Shown one piece after another: positions 15,695 to 23,857 of a stretch of DNA of 64,000 nt. Origin of the DNA: Armatimonas rosea (lineage in GTDB: Bacteria > Armatimonadota > Armatimonadia > Armatimonadales > Armatimonadaceae); contig NZ_JACHGW010000002.1 of the NCBI RefSeq assembly GCF_014202505.1, forward strand, positions 186,001 to 250,000. Direction: 5' to 3'. The notes below the pieces were generated by a model, which saw nothing but the letters and a program-made list of their open reading frames with translations, did not search any database and was not told the origin of the DNA. Numbering within the stretch: position 1 is the stretch's first letter; every line of letters starts with the position of its first letter. A program made the position numbers and the translations under genes.

Positions 15695-17029
15695 CTACGG
15701 CGGCCCGGCGGCTAGGAAGCTCTGCCAGCTGCCCGCATCCTGGGCGAGCTTGAGCAGGCTGTAGCGCTGCCCAAAGCCATTGGCCTGCTCGATATCGATG
15801 ATCCGGTAGCGGTTGGGCGTGGGGATAAACGCCGCAATTCCCTGCGAGCTGGGGGTGAACTGCTTGGTCGTGACATTGTGAACAATCGCGGCCTTGGCAG
15901 CAGCGCGGACAGCAGCCGTTTTCTGTTTCAGCTCCGCATCGTTGACCCGGACCTCAAGGCGGTCGAGGAAGTGCAGGAGGTCCTTGTTCTCGGGGTACTC
16001 GTAGGACTGTGCCTCATCGCGCGCTAGGCCAATCTCGGTCGCAAAGCTTGTCTTGAGCGACATCAGGGTGGCTCCGAGGCTATTGAGCGCGGAGACAATC
16101 GGGGCTACCTTGGTGGTGTCGATAACGGACTGCGTGATACCGTATTGATTGGCAAAGCGCGTCCCGGCATCGTCGGCGTAGGCAATGCCAAGCGCCTTGC
16201 CGTCCATAGAGGGATTGGTCGCCAGCTTTCCGAGCGTGACATCGTAGATATAGCCCTCACCGGGCGGGGACTCCTCGGAGCCGACAATGTAGTCCGCGGT
16301 ATTGCGCCACTCGTAGAGCACCTCGATCATCTGCATCAGGGAGCAGTCGACCGTCAGCAGGTCCCATTTCTTGCCCTCGGGGTGGGCGATCGCGCTGGGT
16401 AGCGCGATCGTGTCGATATGGTTGCTCGTGGTATCGTCGTAGGAGACCCCACGGGTAGTCTTGGAGACCTTGACCGAGCGCCAGCCCGCGCCGTGGTTCC
16501 AGATCACGAGGTTGTAGTGCTCGGCGGGGAAGGTCTCGACTCCCCAGCTGATAAACTCCTGCAGGGTGGTCGGGTTGCCCATATCGACCCCTGTTCTCTG
16601 GGAGAGGAGGTAGGAGTTGATGGTTGCATCGTCGCCATCGCGCCGGACATAGAAGCGGCGTGTGTCGCTCCAGTCGCCGTTGGTGCTATCGTAGCGCCCC
16701 CCGATCCGCTTGAACTGGGTGATAATGTTGATATCCGCCGTGGAGCCGACTTTCTCCATCTGGTTCATGTTCAGGACCCCGTAGGTCTCCAGATCGTTGG
16801 CTCCATTGATGTAGACCAGCACTGTCCACTTCTTGCGTGGCTGCACCCCGACACTTTTCTGGACAGTCCAGCCGGGCTGGGCAACCACGCGCCCTCCGTC
16901 GATAGGCTCGACCGTTGGGGGAATGATCGTGCCCCCGCCACCACAGCCTGCCAGGGCCAGTGTCATCGTGCCAACTCCCAGCAGGGAGAGCAGCTCTCTT
17001 CGTGTCATGCTCAAAACCCGTCTCCTCAT
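15695..17029 (-). CDS. Clostripain-family (C11) cysteine peptidase, lipoprotein
   Basis: This is a secreted cysteine peptidase with Arg/Lys specificity in known relatives. I place the start at 17029 (AAGAGG upstream), giving 444 residues; 17008 is an alternative. The N-terminus MRRRVLSMTRRELLSLLG...LALAGCGGGG has a twin Arg pair and a lipobox (LAGC), so it is probably a lipoprotein. WTVLVYINGANDLE begins the C11 fold. The catalytic dyad is His179 in NHGAGW and Cys229 in TVDCSLMQ. The C-terminus has IAAFIPTPNRY. It is monocistronic. Confidence 0.88.
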   Translation of the reverse strand: MRRRVLSMTRRELLSLLGVGTMTLALAGCGGGGTIIPPTVEPIDGGRVVAQPGWTVQKSVGVQPRKKWTVLVYINGANDLETYGVLNMNQMEKVGSTADINIITQFKRIGGRYDSTNGDWSDTRRFYVRRDGDDATINSYLLSQRTGVDMGNPTTLQEFISWGVETFPAEHYNLVIWNHGAGWRSVKVSKTTRGVSYDDTTSNHIDTIALPSAIAHPEGKKWDLLTVDCSLMQMIEVLYEWRNTADYIVGSEESPPGEGYIYDVTLGKLATNPSMDGKALGIAYADDAGTRFANQYGITQSVIDTTKVAPIVSALNSLGATLMSLKTSFATEIGLARDEAQSYEYPENKDLLHFLDRLEVRVNDAELKQKTAAVRAAAKAAIVHNVTTKQFTPSSQGIAAFIPTPNRYRIIDIEQANGFGQRYSLLKLAQDAGSWQSFLAAGPP

Positions 17030-17180
17030 GATTGCCTCTTGCATCGTAAAAGAATGCAGTCTCTGCCCTCTCTGATACAGCCTATGCAAGAATCCTTCAA
17101 ATCGTCTTCTCTCGGGATTATCGGCAGAGTCCGCTTCACAGGCTATAATGCAGCAGGCAATTTCCATTCTACCGAAATAA

Positions 17181-17207
17181 AACCCGTAAAAATACTTTTT
17201 CCGGGTT
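17181..17207. promoter_or_regulatory. Inverted repeat upstream of a sigma factor gene
   Basis: AACCCG-t-AAAAA-tac-TTTTT-c-CGGGTT can fold into an 11-pair hairpin with one mismatch. It ends 26 bases before the ATG at 17233. It could be an operator or a terminator of upstream antisense transcription. A TATAAT at 17144-17149 lies upstream. Confidence 0.45.
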
Positions 17208-17232
17208 GAGAAAGTGCCCGACAGTATGCTCC

Positions 17233-18015
17233 ATGATTGATGTACAAAAAGCAGATCGCTGGGTCTACCGCGCTCTTACTCGGACGCGGAAAGACGATGG
17301 TAGCCTCTACCAGAGAGAGCGGCGTGCCGAGGAGGAGATTCACCGGCTCTGTGGGCTAGGCCAGCGGGCGCGGCGTGACGTGCTCTTGGCAAGGCACCCG
17401 GCAGGAGACCCTGCCCGGCTTCGGGAAGAGACCCTGGTCTATGCGCTCCGTGAGTGCGCGGCCCGGGGCGACGACGAGACGGCGTGGGGGATTGCGGAGC
17501 TCCTCACGGAGCGGGTGAGTGGGCATATCGCCCGGCAGCTAGCCAAGTGGCGGCTCCCAGAGGAAGATGCCGACGACGTAACGCGGGACTTGTTTGCGCT
17601 TCTCTTTGATGCGCTCTTCTCCCGTGAGGCGAGTGCGGAGTTCTGGGAGGTGCGCTTCTGGGTCTGTCTGGACCGACGGCTCTGGAACCTGGTGGAGAAG
17701 CGGCAGGCGAGCCTAGACGCACAGCTCAGTGAGGGAAGCGAGCCCACGGAGAACGAGGGAGGGGAGTCCACCCTCCTGCGCCTCCCCGAGGGCGGCCCAG
17801 GGCCGGAAGCGCTCGCGGAGTACGGTGAGGCGCTGACCGTTCTCGCAGAGCACGAGCGCTTGGCAGTCTACTTAAAGTACATCGAGGGGCTACCGGAGGA
17901 GAGCGACGATCCGAATCGCCAGAGCGTGGCCAAGATCTTGGGCGTGACGGGGCGGACGGTACGAAACTACCTGCGTCGGGCGGAGCAAAAACTGCGGGAG
18001 TGGAATGAAAAATGA
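17233..18015 (+). CDS. Sigma-70-like factor of unusual type
   Basis: This 260-residue protein looks like a divergent sigma factor. A region-2-like segment covers about 90-165 (LLTERVSGHIARQLAKW, DADDVTRDLFALLFDAL, FWVCLDRRLWNLVEKRQ). A region-4 helix-turn-helix ends the protein (RQSVAKILGVTGRTVRNYL). An 85-residue N-terminal extension is unlike ordinary ECF factors. The start is uncertain: ATG 17233 lacks a Shine-Dalgarno, and TTG 17206 is possible. The stop overlaps the next gene by four bases, as sigma/anti-sigma pairs often do. Its target promoters are unknown. Confidence 0.75.
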   Translation: MIDVQKADRWVYRALTRTRKDDGSLYQRERRAEEEIHRLCGLGQRARRDVLLARHPAGDPARLREETLVYALRECAARGDDETAWGIAELLTERVSGHIARQLAKWRLPEEDADDVTRDLFALLFDALFSREASAEFWEVRFWVCLDRRLWNLVEKRQASLDAQLSEGSEPTENEGGESTLLRLPEGGPGPEALAEYGEALTVLAEHERLAVYLKYIEGLPEESDDPNRQSVAKILGVTGRTVRNYLRRAEQKLREWNEK

Positions 18016-18557
18016 ACGAAGAGCTTAGCGATACAATTCTAGTCGAGTTTGCCGGCGACCCCGATGCGCGGGTGGCAGACTGGGCAGCGCGCTACCCGGC
18101 ACAGGCTCGGGAGTTCGCCTATCTTGCCACGGACCGCGCCTTCCCCGCTCCGATGGCCGACTCCACCCGTGTGCAGTCCCTCGCGCTCTCGGTGCTCCGT
18201 GAGAAGCGCCAGGCCTACAGCACGACCTTTGCGAGCCTGAAGTCGGTCGCGGAGGCCAAGGGCCACACCGCGGAGAGCCTAGCTACCGCGCTCAAGCTCC
18301 CGGTCGGGCTGTTCTGGAAGCTCCACCGACGCTTGGTGTCGTTTGAGACCATTCCGCAAACCCTGCTCACCCAGCTCGCCGCGACACTGGATCGTACGGT
18401 AGACGAGCTCGCTCGCTACCTGCGCCAGCCCCCGCAGCTCGCCGCCGGAGCTAGCTACCGCAGCGACACCGCGCCCGAGGCGCTACAAGAGTCGTTCGCC
18501 AGCGCCCTCCACAACGACCCCGACACCACCGACGAGATGCGCCAGAGCTGGGGGTAG
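18012..18557 (+). CDS. Unidentified protein coupled to the sigma factor
   Basis: This 181-residue soluble protein is translationally coupled to the sigma-like gene (ATGA). I see no membrane helix and no zinc-binding Cys/His set, so it is not a standard ZAS anti-sigma factor. Residues about 75-140 are helical (LKSVAEAKGHTAESLATALKLP, TLLTQLAATLDRTVDELARYL) and fit an XRE-like helix-turn-helix. The partner role, as anti-sigma factor or co-regulator, is inferred from position only. Confidence 0.65.
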   Translation: MNEELSDTILVEFAGDPDARVADWAARYPAQAREFAYLATDRAFPAPMADSTRVQSLALSVLREKRQAYSTTFASLKSVAEAKGHTAESLATALKLPVGLFWKLHRRLVSFETIPQTLLTQLAATLDRTVDELARYLRQPPQLAAGASYRSDTAPEALQESFASALHNDPDTTDEMRQSWG

Positions 18558-18567
18558 TTGTTTGGGG

Positions 18568-18588
18568 CGCCCCCGTTGGAGGGGGGCG
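18568..18588. terminator. GC hairpin between convergent genes, identical to one at 55334
   Basis: CGCCCCC and GGGGGCG arms form a short stem between stops at 18557 and 18589. The block 18568-18590 is identical to the reverse complement of 55332-55354, so this hairpin is also part of a dispersed repeat. Confidence 0.65.
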
Positions 18589-19191
18589 TCAGGGAACCGG
18601 CTTCTTGCCCTCAGTCGCAAGCGCGATTAGTTCGGTGAGGCGTTTCTGCCGCGTCTCGGGGCGCTTGGCGGCGGCGAGCTTGGTGAGGGCCAGCTTGAGC
18701 GTTGAAGGGCTGTAGGTTGCGAAAGTAGCCTGTGCGGCAGGACTTGCGGCGAGTGTGGCGGCTAAATCCTCGGGGATCACGAGGGCTTCGACTTCGTCCA
18801 GCGCCGTCCACGAGCCGTCGGCCTTAGCGGCGTCGATCTTGGCGATGCCTGCGGGCATGAGGAGCCCTTCGCGCTCCAGCTCTTCGATATAGCCTTTGTT
18901 GATTTTTGACCAGACACTCTTAGGCTTGCGCGGTGTGATCAGCTGCAGGTAGCGGGCTTCGTCGAGCTTGCTCACCCGGCTGTCGATCCAGCCAAAACAC
19001 AGACACTCCTTGACCATGTCCGGGTAGGCGATGGTGGGCATGCCGCTGCCCTTCTTGTAGTAGATCAGCCACACCCCCTTGGCGGTCGCATGGTGCGCCT
19101 CCAGCCACGCCCGCCATGCCGCACGGTCGGGGGGATAGACAGCACCATGGGGACCGGGACCAAGGTCGGGAACGGCTGTCCAGGTGCTCAT
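18589..19191 (-). CDS. YdeI/OmpD-associated family protein
   Basis: This 200-residue protein matches the YdeI family: WRAWLEAHHATAKGVWLIYYKKG, YPDMVKECLCFGWIDSRV, TPRKPKSVWSKINKGYIEELEREG and a C-terminal FATYSPSTLKLAL. Its biochemical role is poorly known; relatives are linked to resistance to cationic peptides and bacteriocins. Its ATG shares one base with the stop of the upstream SGNH gene (TAATG), so it appears to be the last gene of the acyltransferase operon. That is an unusual context for this family. Unlike its upstream partners it has normal high GC. Confidence 0.85.
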   Translation of the reverse strand: MSTWTAVPDLGPGPHGAVYPPDRAAWRAWLEAHHATAKGVWLIYYKKGSGMPTIAYPDMVKECLCFGWIDSRVSKLDEARYLQLITPRKPKSVWSKINKGYIEELEREGLLMPAGIAKIDAAKADGSWTALDEVEALVIPEDLAATLAASPAAQATFATYSPSTLKLALTKLAAAKRPETRQKRLTELIALATEGKKPVP

Positions 19192-20147
19192 TATTTTCCC
19201 AGAACGGGCTTGAGTGCTGTCGCGAGGGCATGGCTGTAGATGGCCGCCCCTTCTGGTGTAAGGTGGATTTCATCTGCATAGTGCTTTAGTTCCAGTCCGG
19301 CAACATGACGCAGATCAATAAACCCCATCCCTGCTTCCCGAATAAGCCTCTCCGCTTCAGGATCGAGAGAGTACGGCAGTGGGTCTGTCGTGGGTTGAGT
19401 AGGAAAAGCAATGAAACAGAAGTGGGATCCTTCTTGTTTTGCTTTATGAAGAAGCCTCTGGAGAGCTTCATAGCGCACAGGGGGGTGTTTTTGTGCTTGA
19501 TTTTTTTTGCCCATTCGGAAATTAACTCCGTTTGTCTCAGAGGTAAAGTCCTTATAGTGTGGGACGGCAATCCCTAAAATTCGCTCACGAAGACGTTCAC
19601 GGGCTGCAAATGTTGCCCAAAACGATGAGATTCCAAACTCAACTTGCTCCCCCGGATTCGTGATATCCAGCCGGAATAAATCAGGCCAGTCAGAAGGGGT
19701 TGTAAAGAACTGCGCTAGTCGTCCGGTTTCTATAGCATTGCCATCTTGTAAGTTTTTCTCATAGAAATGAACAAGAAAGTAATCAGGTTTTCTCTTTGGC
19801 TTCCAAAAGTAGTGATTGATCATGAAGTGCCAAGTATTAATTTTTGAAGCATCCGCAGTAAACATTTTTGCTGTGAAATTTTTCCCCTCTGATTGCTTGA
19901 GATCCTGGCTGAGAATATCAAGATTGATACCGCGTTGGGTGAGAGAATTGCCTACTAGGGCTATCTTTATACCTTCGGAATTAGTGAGGTCTCTAGATAG
20001 AGCTGGGTAGTTGTCAAATCGTGCAAAATCTTTTGATGCATGGAAAATAATTGTGCGGGTAAAGACCTCGATTGTTGAGAAGATTAAAAGTACTGCAAGT
20101 AGTAGCTTGATCTTGTTTTTTTTAGAATTGGAAGTAGATAAACTCAC
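19191..20147 (-). CDS. SGNH/GDSL-like membrane-anchored protein, partner of MBOAT
   Basis: This 318-residue protein has an N-terminal membrane helix (about 13-30), then an SGNH-hydrolase-like fold. Block I is ALVGNSLTQRG (S68), and the C-terminal Asp-His pair is in YADEIHLTPEG (D292, H295). Proteins of this type pair with MBOAT acyltransferases (AlgI/AlgJ/AlgX, DltB/DltD) and transfer acetyl groups to exported polysaccharides in the periplasm. The gene overlaps the MBOAT gene by 26 bases. The sequence is visibly AT-rich relative to flanks, suggesting acquisition together with the MBOAT gene. Confidence 0.8.
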   Translation of the reverse strand: MSLSTSNSKKNKIKLLLAVLLIFSTIEVFTRTIIFHASKDFARFDNYPALSRDLTNSEGIKIALVGNSLTQRGINLDILSQDLKQSEGKNFTAKMFTADASKINTWHFMINHYFWKPKRKPDYFLVHFYEKNLQDGNAIETGRLAQFFTTPSDWPDLFRLDITNPGEQVEFGISSFWATFAARERLRERILGIAVPHYKDFTSETNGVNFRMGKKNQAQKHPPVRYEALQRLLHKAKQEGSHFCFIAFPTQPTTDPLPYSLDPEAERLIREAGMGFIDLRHVAGLELKHYADEIHLTPEGAAIYSHALATALKPVLGK

Positions 20148-21717
20148 TCGACTGTCCTCCGTTTAAGATGATTGTAGTAATGATCAATGCGGAATAGATC
20201 ACTGATTTTTTAAGCCAGGTCTTTTCATAGAATCGGACATATTGTGATTCGTCTTTGGTGAGCGCCTCAAAAATAAGAATGGGGATGCAGTGGACGAGGA
20301 TCATCATTAAGCTGGAGAGTGCAAACGGGGGTATCTTTCCAGGCGTTACAATCCGCTTGAGCATTTGGAACGCAGCAGAGAGGGTATCTGCACGAAAAAA
20401 GAGCCAGCCGAGACAGACAAGATGAAACATCAGCACTCGTCGGAGCTGTATCGAAAACCAGCTTTTAGGGTCTGGCACCTTGAAGAAGCGAAAGAGACAC
20501 AGGATCATGCCATGGTAGAAGCCCCATGCGATAAAGGTTCCACTGGCACCGTGCCAGAGCCCACCTAAGACCATCGTCCATAACAGGTTTCCATAGGTTC
20601 TGGCAGTACCTTGGCGATTGCCGCCTAGGGGAATATAAAGGTAGTCACGGAGCCACGAGGAGAGGCTAATATGCCAGCGTTGCCAGAAATCGCTAGGGCT
20701 AACGGCAAGGTAGGGATTGCGGAAGTTAATGGCGAGCTCGAAACCTAACCAGCGGGAGATGCCACGAGCAATGCTAGAGTAGCCTGAAAAATCGCCGTAG
20801 ATCTGGAAGGCAAAGGCATAGACCCCGAGCAGGACCTCGCTACCGGAGAGCCCCGCGGCGGTTCCTTCCGTAAAACGATAGAAGACTGCATTTGCGATAG
20901 GGGCCATATTATCAGCGATAACTAGTTTTTTAAACATGCCTAATAAAACTAAGATTAGGCCTTCTTCCGTGTCGCCTTGACGTCTTGTACGCTCTTGGAT
21001 GACTTGAGGGAGAAGCGTATGGCCACGCATAATTGGACCCGCTACAAGGTGAGGAAAAAAGCAAACAAAGAGAGCGAAATCTTGAAAATTAGAAGTAGGC
21101 TCTATCTCTTTTCTCCATATGTCAATCGTATAGCTCATCGCTTGGAATGTGTAAAAACTAATTCCTGCAGGTAGTATGATGTTAAGTAGGGGTAAAGGGA
21201 TATCTGTTATTCCAAAAAGATGCAGTGCGGTCTGTAAGCTCGAAAGGAAAAAGTTGAAATACTTAAAAAATGCAAGAATTGCCAGGTTTGCAACCATACT
21301 GATGATCAAAAACGCACGGCGTCTCTTTGCCTCTGGAAGAGCGTAAAGGTAGGGTAGTAGCCCGCCATAGGCAAGCACTGCCACGAGAGTTCCAAGGGGG
21401 ATGGCAATATCGGAGAGCTGATGGGGGAGCCTCCCTCTAGAAAGGGGGGTGCACAGAACAAGAGCAGTGCCCACCAATAAGCCCCCCAAGCGATAGCGTT
21501 GGCGCGAGGGGATCTCCCTACCAGCCACGCCAAGCCCACCGATGAAATCAATAATGGTGGAGAGAAGGACGAGAAACAAGAAGCGATAGTCCCAGAAACC
21601 ATAAAAGATATAGCTGGCAACGAGCAGGAGCAGGTTTTGTTTTCTGTGATTTACTTTCCAATAAATCAGGTAGATAACCCCGAACATCACCCAGAAAATA
21701 AGGGAGTTGTAGTTCAT
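20122..21717 (-). CDS. MBOAT-family O-acyltransferase (AlgI-like)
   Basis: This 531-residue polytopic membrane protein is expected to move an acyl group, usually acetyl, across the membrane for O-acylation of a surface polymer. It has about ten hydrophobic helices, the family segments FPHLVAGPIMRG and DFSGYSSIARG, FRNPYLAVSPSDFWQRWHISLSSWLRD written here in two parts (FRNPYLAVSPSDFWQRW, then HISLSSWLRD), and the conserved His389 in GGLWHGASGTF. It is followed by its SGNH partner. There is no clear Shine-Dalgarno. The divergent gene at 21775 starts 57 bases away. Codon use is more AT-rich than the neighbourhood. Confidence 0.92.
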   Translation of the reverse strand: MNYNSLIFWVMFGVIYLIYWKVNHRKQNLLLLVASYIFYGFWDYRFLFLVLLSTIIDFIGGLGVAGREIPSRQRYRLGGLLVGTALVLCTPLSRGRLPHQLSDIAIPLGTLVAVLAYGGLLPYLYALPEAKRRRAFLIISMVANLAILAFFKYFNFFLSSLQTALHLFGITDIPLPLLNIILPAGISFYTFQAMSYTIDIWRKEIEPTSNFQDFALFVCFFPHLVAGPIMRGHTLLPQVIQERTRRQGDTEEGLILVLLGMFKKLVIADNMAPIANAVFYRFTEGTAAGLSGSEVLLGVYAFAFQIYGDFSGYSSIARGISRWLGFELAINFRNPYLAVSPSDFWQRWHISLSSWLRDYLYIPLGGNRQGTARTYGNLLWTMVLGGLWHGASGTFIAWGFYHGMILCLFRFFKVPDPKSWFSIQLRRVLMFHLVCLGWLFFRADTLSAAFQMLKRIVTPGKIPPFALSSLMMILVHCIPILIFEALTKDESQYVRFYEKTWLKKSVIYSALIITTIILNGGQSSEFIYFQF

Positions 21718-21762
21718 ACTCTGATAGATGCCAGGGTTTAGAATGGCGGTGCAGGTCTACGA

Positions 21763-21768
21763 TAAAAT
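21763..21768 (+). promoter_or_regulatory. -10 box TAAAAT six bases before ATG
   Basis: TAAAAT is separated from the ATG at 21775 by exactly six bases (GCCCTC). There is no Shine-Dalgarno between them, so the transcript would be leaderless. No clear -35 is seen. Confidence 0.55.
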
Positions 21769-21774
21769 GCCCTC

Positions 21775-22743
21775 ATGAAAGTCAACGCTGTGGTTGCGAC
21801 AAAGCCTTGGACCGTGGAGCTGCAAGAGCTCCGTGTCGCCGATCCGGGGCCGAGTGAGGTGGTGGTGAAGGTGACCCACTCCTGGATCAGCCCGGGGACC
21901 GAGGGCTCGTTTATTCGCGGAGAGCGCCTTGCGGGGGATACGCCCCTCGCCCCGACCGATCCCACGCCGTTTCCGCTGGTGACGGGCTATCAGAAAGTGG
22001 GCGTGGTGACGTGGGTCGGGGAGAGTGTCGAGAACTTCTCGGTCGGGGAGCGGGTCTTTGCTACCGTCTCGCGCACCGATGGGCTGTTTTTTCCCATGGG
22101 AGGCCATGTCTCGCCCGCGATCACACCCGCGCACCAGCTCTGGAAGCTTCCGGAGAGCACATTGCCGATTGAGGCGTTTTCGGGACTGGTGCTGACCCAA
22201 GTCGGCTACAACTGTGGCACTCGACCCCCCCTCCGCCCCGGTGAGGGCGCGATTGTGGTGGGCGATGGCCTCGTGGGGCAGTGGGCGGCGCAGACCCTCG
22301 CCGAGCGCGGCGCGACCGTCACCTTGTTGGGTCGGCACGCGGAGCGCCTCGCCAAGTTCACACGTGGCACAGCGACGACTGACCAGGAGAGTATTGCCAG
22401 TGGGCAGAGCGTTCTGGTCGATACGGTGGGGGACCTGGAGACGGTCTACGCACTCCTGCCCAAGCTGGGCCGCGACTCGCACTTTGTCTCCGCGGGCTTC
22501 TACGGCCATGCGGGAAAGATTGATCTCCAGCGCCTGCGGAACTACGAAATGACCGTCCATACGCCGTCGGGGTGGACCACACCGCGCATGGATGCAACCC
22601 GAGACTGGGTGGCGCAAGGAAAGCTCACGACGCTCCCTCTGGTCACGCACCGCTTCCCGGTCACCGACGCTACGGCGGCTTTTGACCTCTTCCTCCACCG
22701 CCGCGCACCATCGCTGGGGATTCTCCTGGAGTGGCCCTCATGA
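21775..22743 (+). CDS. MDR-superfamily dehydrogenase (alcohol dehydrogenase-like)
   Basis: This 322-residue member of the medium-chain dehydrogenase/reductase superfamily has a GroES-like N-terminal domain (SWISPGTEGSFIRGE, VTGYQKVGVVTWVGE, FSVGERVFATV). The NAD(P) Rossmann motif is VVGDGLVGQWAAQ (about 160-172), where a GxGxxG-like loop is kept. The zinc-site cysteines of classical alcohol dehydrogenases are not evident. The style resembles reductases that act on sugars or bacteriochlorophyllide-like compounds. A second MDR gene overlaps it by four bases, so the two likely act on the same compound. Confidence 0.85.
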   Translation: MKVNAVVATKPWTVELQELRVADPGPSEVVVKVTHSWISPGTEGSFIRGERLAGDTPLAPTDPTPFPLVTGYQKVGVVTWVGESVENFSVGERVFATVSRTDGLFFPMGGHVSPAITPAHQLWKLPESTLPIEAFSGLVLTQVGYNCGTRPPLRPGEGAIVVGDGLVGQWAAQTLAERGATVTLLGRHAERLAKFTRGTATTDQESIASGQSVLVDTVGDLETVYALLPKLGRDSHFVSAGFYGHAGKIDLQRLRNYEMTVHTPSGWTTPRMDATRDWVAQGKLTTLPLVTHRFPVTDATAAFDLFLHRRAPSLGILLEWPS

Positions 22744-23690
22744 AAATTCTACAAGTCACCGCCCCCGGCTCCGAGAGCGTGCTTCTCGAGGTGCCAACCC
22801 CCGAGCCCGGCCCCGGCGAGGCCCGTGTTCGGATCCTGGGAGTCGCGACCTGCCCGCAGTGGGACCTGCACCTGCGCCACAACGAGCCGATGTTTGTGGG
22901 GCACCAGTTCCACTACCCCTACACCCCCGGCCAGCCCGGCCATGAGGCCACGGGAGTGGTAGATGCCCTCGGCCCCAATGCCTTTCCTCTTGGCCTAAAA
23001 GATCGCGTGAGTGTCTGGCGCGACCCAGGGCACGACAAGCCCGGCTGCTACGCGGAGTTTGTGGTGCGCCCGGTCGAGCACCTGATCCGCGTCCCCGCCC
23101 ACCTGCCGCCCGCCGCCACCGCGCCCGTGGAGCTGGCGATGTGCGTGGGGGCGAGCTTCCTGCGCCTGCGCCAGCTCAGCGCCTTCCCCTGCCAGCGCTT
23201 TGGTATCAGTGGGCTTGGCCCTGCGGGCCTGATCGCCGCGCAGCTTGCACGCGCCGAGGGCGCAAAGGAAATTATCGCCTGGGACCTGAGTGAGGCGCGC
23301 CGCACCTACGTCCAGGAGCGCGGCCTCGTCGATCTTGCCCTCGACCCCCGCACCGACACGCCGCCCCCACCTGTCGAAGTGGCGCTGGACTGTGTGGGGG
23401 CGAAGGCGAGTGTCGAGCACCTGATGGACCACACGCACGGGCTCCTCGCTCTCTTCGGGGTCCAGCGCGAGCCCTACACCTTCGACGTGCGCCACTACAG
23501 CCGCCTGACCCTGGTCGGCTACCCCGGCCACTCCCGCGCCGCCGCCGAGTACGCCGTCCAGAAAATCACCGAGGGGACACTCGATCTTTCTTGCCTCATC
23601 ACCCACACGCTTCCCTTTAGCCGCTACGCGGAGGGGATCGCGCTGTTGGAGCGCCAGGAAGCGATAAAAATTCTCTTTGTGCCAGAATAA
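22740..23690 (+). CDS. MDR-superfamily zinc-dependent-type dehydrogenase
   Basis: The start at 22740 overlaps the previous stop (ATGA). The protein has 316 residues. The catalytic domain includes CPQWDLHL (Cys38 is at the position of the first zinc ligand), PGQPGHEATGVVDALG (about 65-80, with the GHE motif) and DRVSVW. The cofactor domain has GISGLGPAGLIAAQLA (about 158-173). The structural-zinc four-Cys lobe is absent. With the preceding MDR gene it forms a two-enzyme unit, possibly for polyol or sugar oxidation. That context also fits the downstream carbohydrate-active beta-helix gene. Confidence 0.86.
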   Translation: MKILQVTAPGSESVLLEVPTPEPGPGEARVRILGVATCPQWDLHLRHNEPMFVGHQFHYPYTPGQPGHEATGVVDALGPNAFPLGLKDRVSVWRDPGHDKPGCYAEFVVRPVEHLIRVPAHLPPAATAPVELAMCVGASFLRLRQLSAFPCQRFGISGLGPAGLIAAQLARAEGAKEIIAWDLSEARRTYVQERGLVDLALDPRTDTPPPPVEVALDCVGAKASVEHLMDHTHGLLALFGVQREPYTFDVRHYSRLTLVGYPGHSRAAAEYAVQKITEGTLDLSCLITHTLPFSRYAEGIALLERQEAIKILFVPE

Positions 23691-23704
23691 GGGCATCTCT
23701 CTGA

Positions 23705-23854
23705 GCCATCTCCCCGCGCCTTAGCGCGCGACCCTCTTCTCCTGGTCACTCGTACCTCGTTGGGAAGAGGGTTACCCGGAAGCCTCTCTTCCCGCGAGGC
23801 ACGAGCAGATAGGGGAAGAGAGGTGCCTGAGCTGTGCGAAGGCGGAGAGATGGC
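23705..23854. repeat. Palindromic element E, intergenic, forms the leader of the next gene
   Basis: Imperfect outer arms (23705-23725 with 23836-23854) enclose two perfect inner hairpins, 23731-23739 with 23764-23772 and 23783-23793 with 23813-23823. The predicted fold is a branched cruciform. The ribosome-binding GGAGAG of the gene at 23858 lies in the right arm, so folding could hide it. Confidence 0.75.
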
Positions 23855-23857
23855 AAC

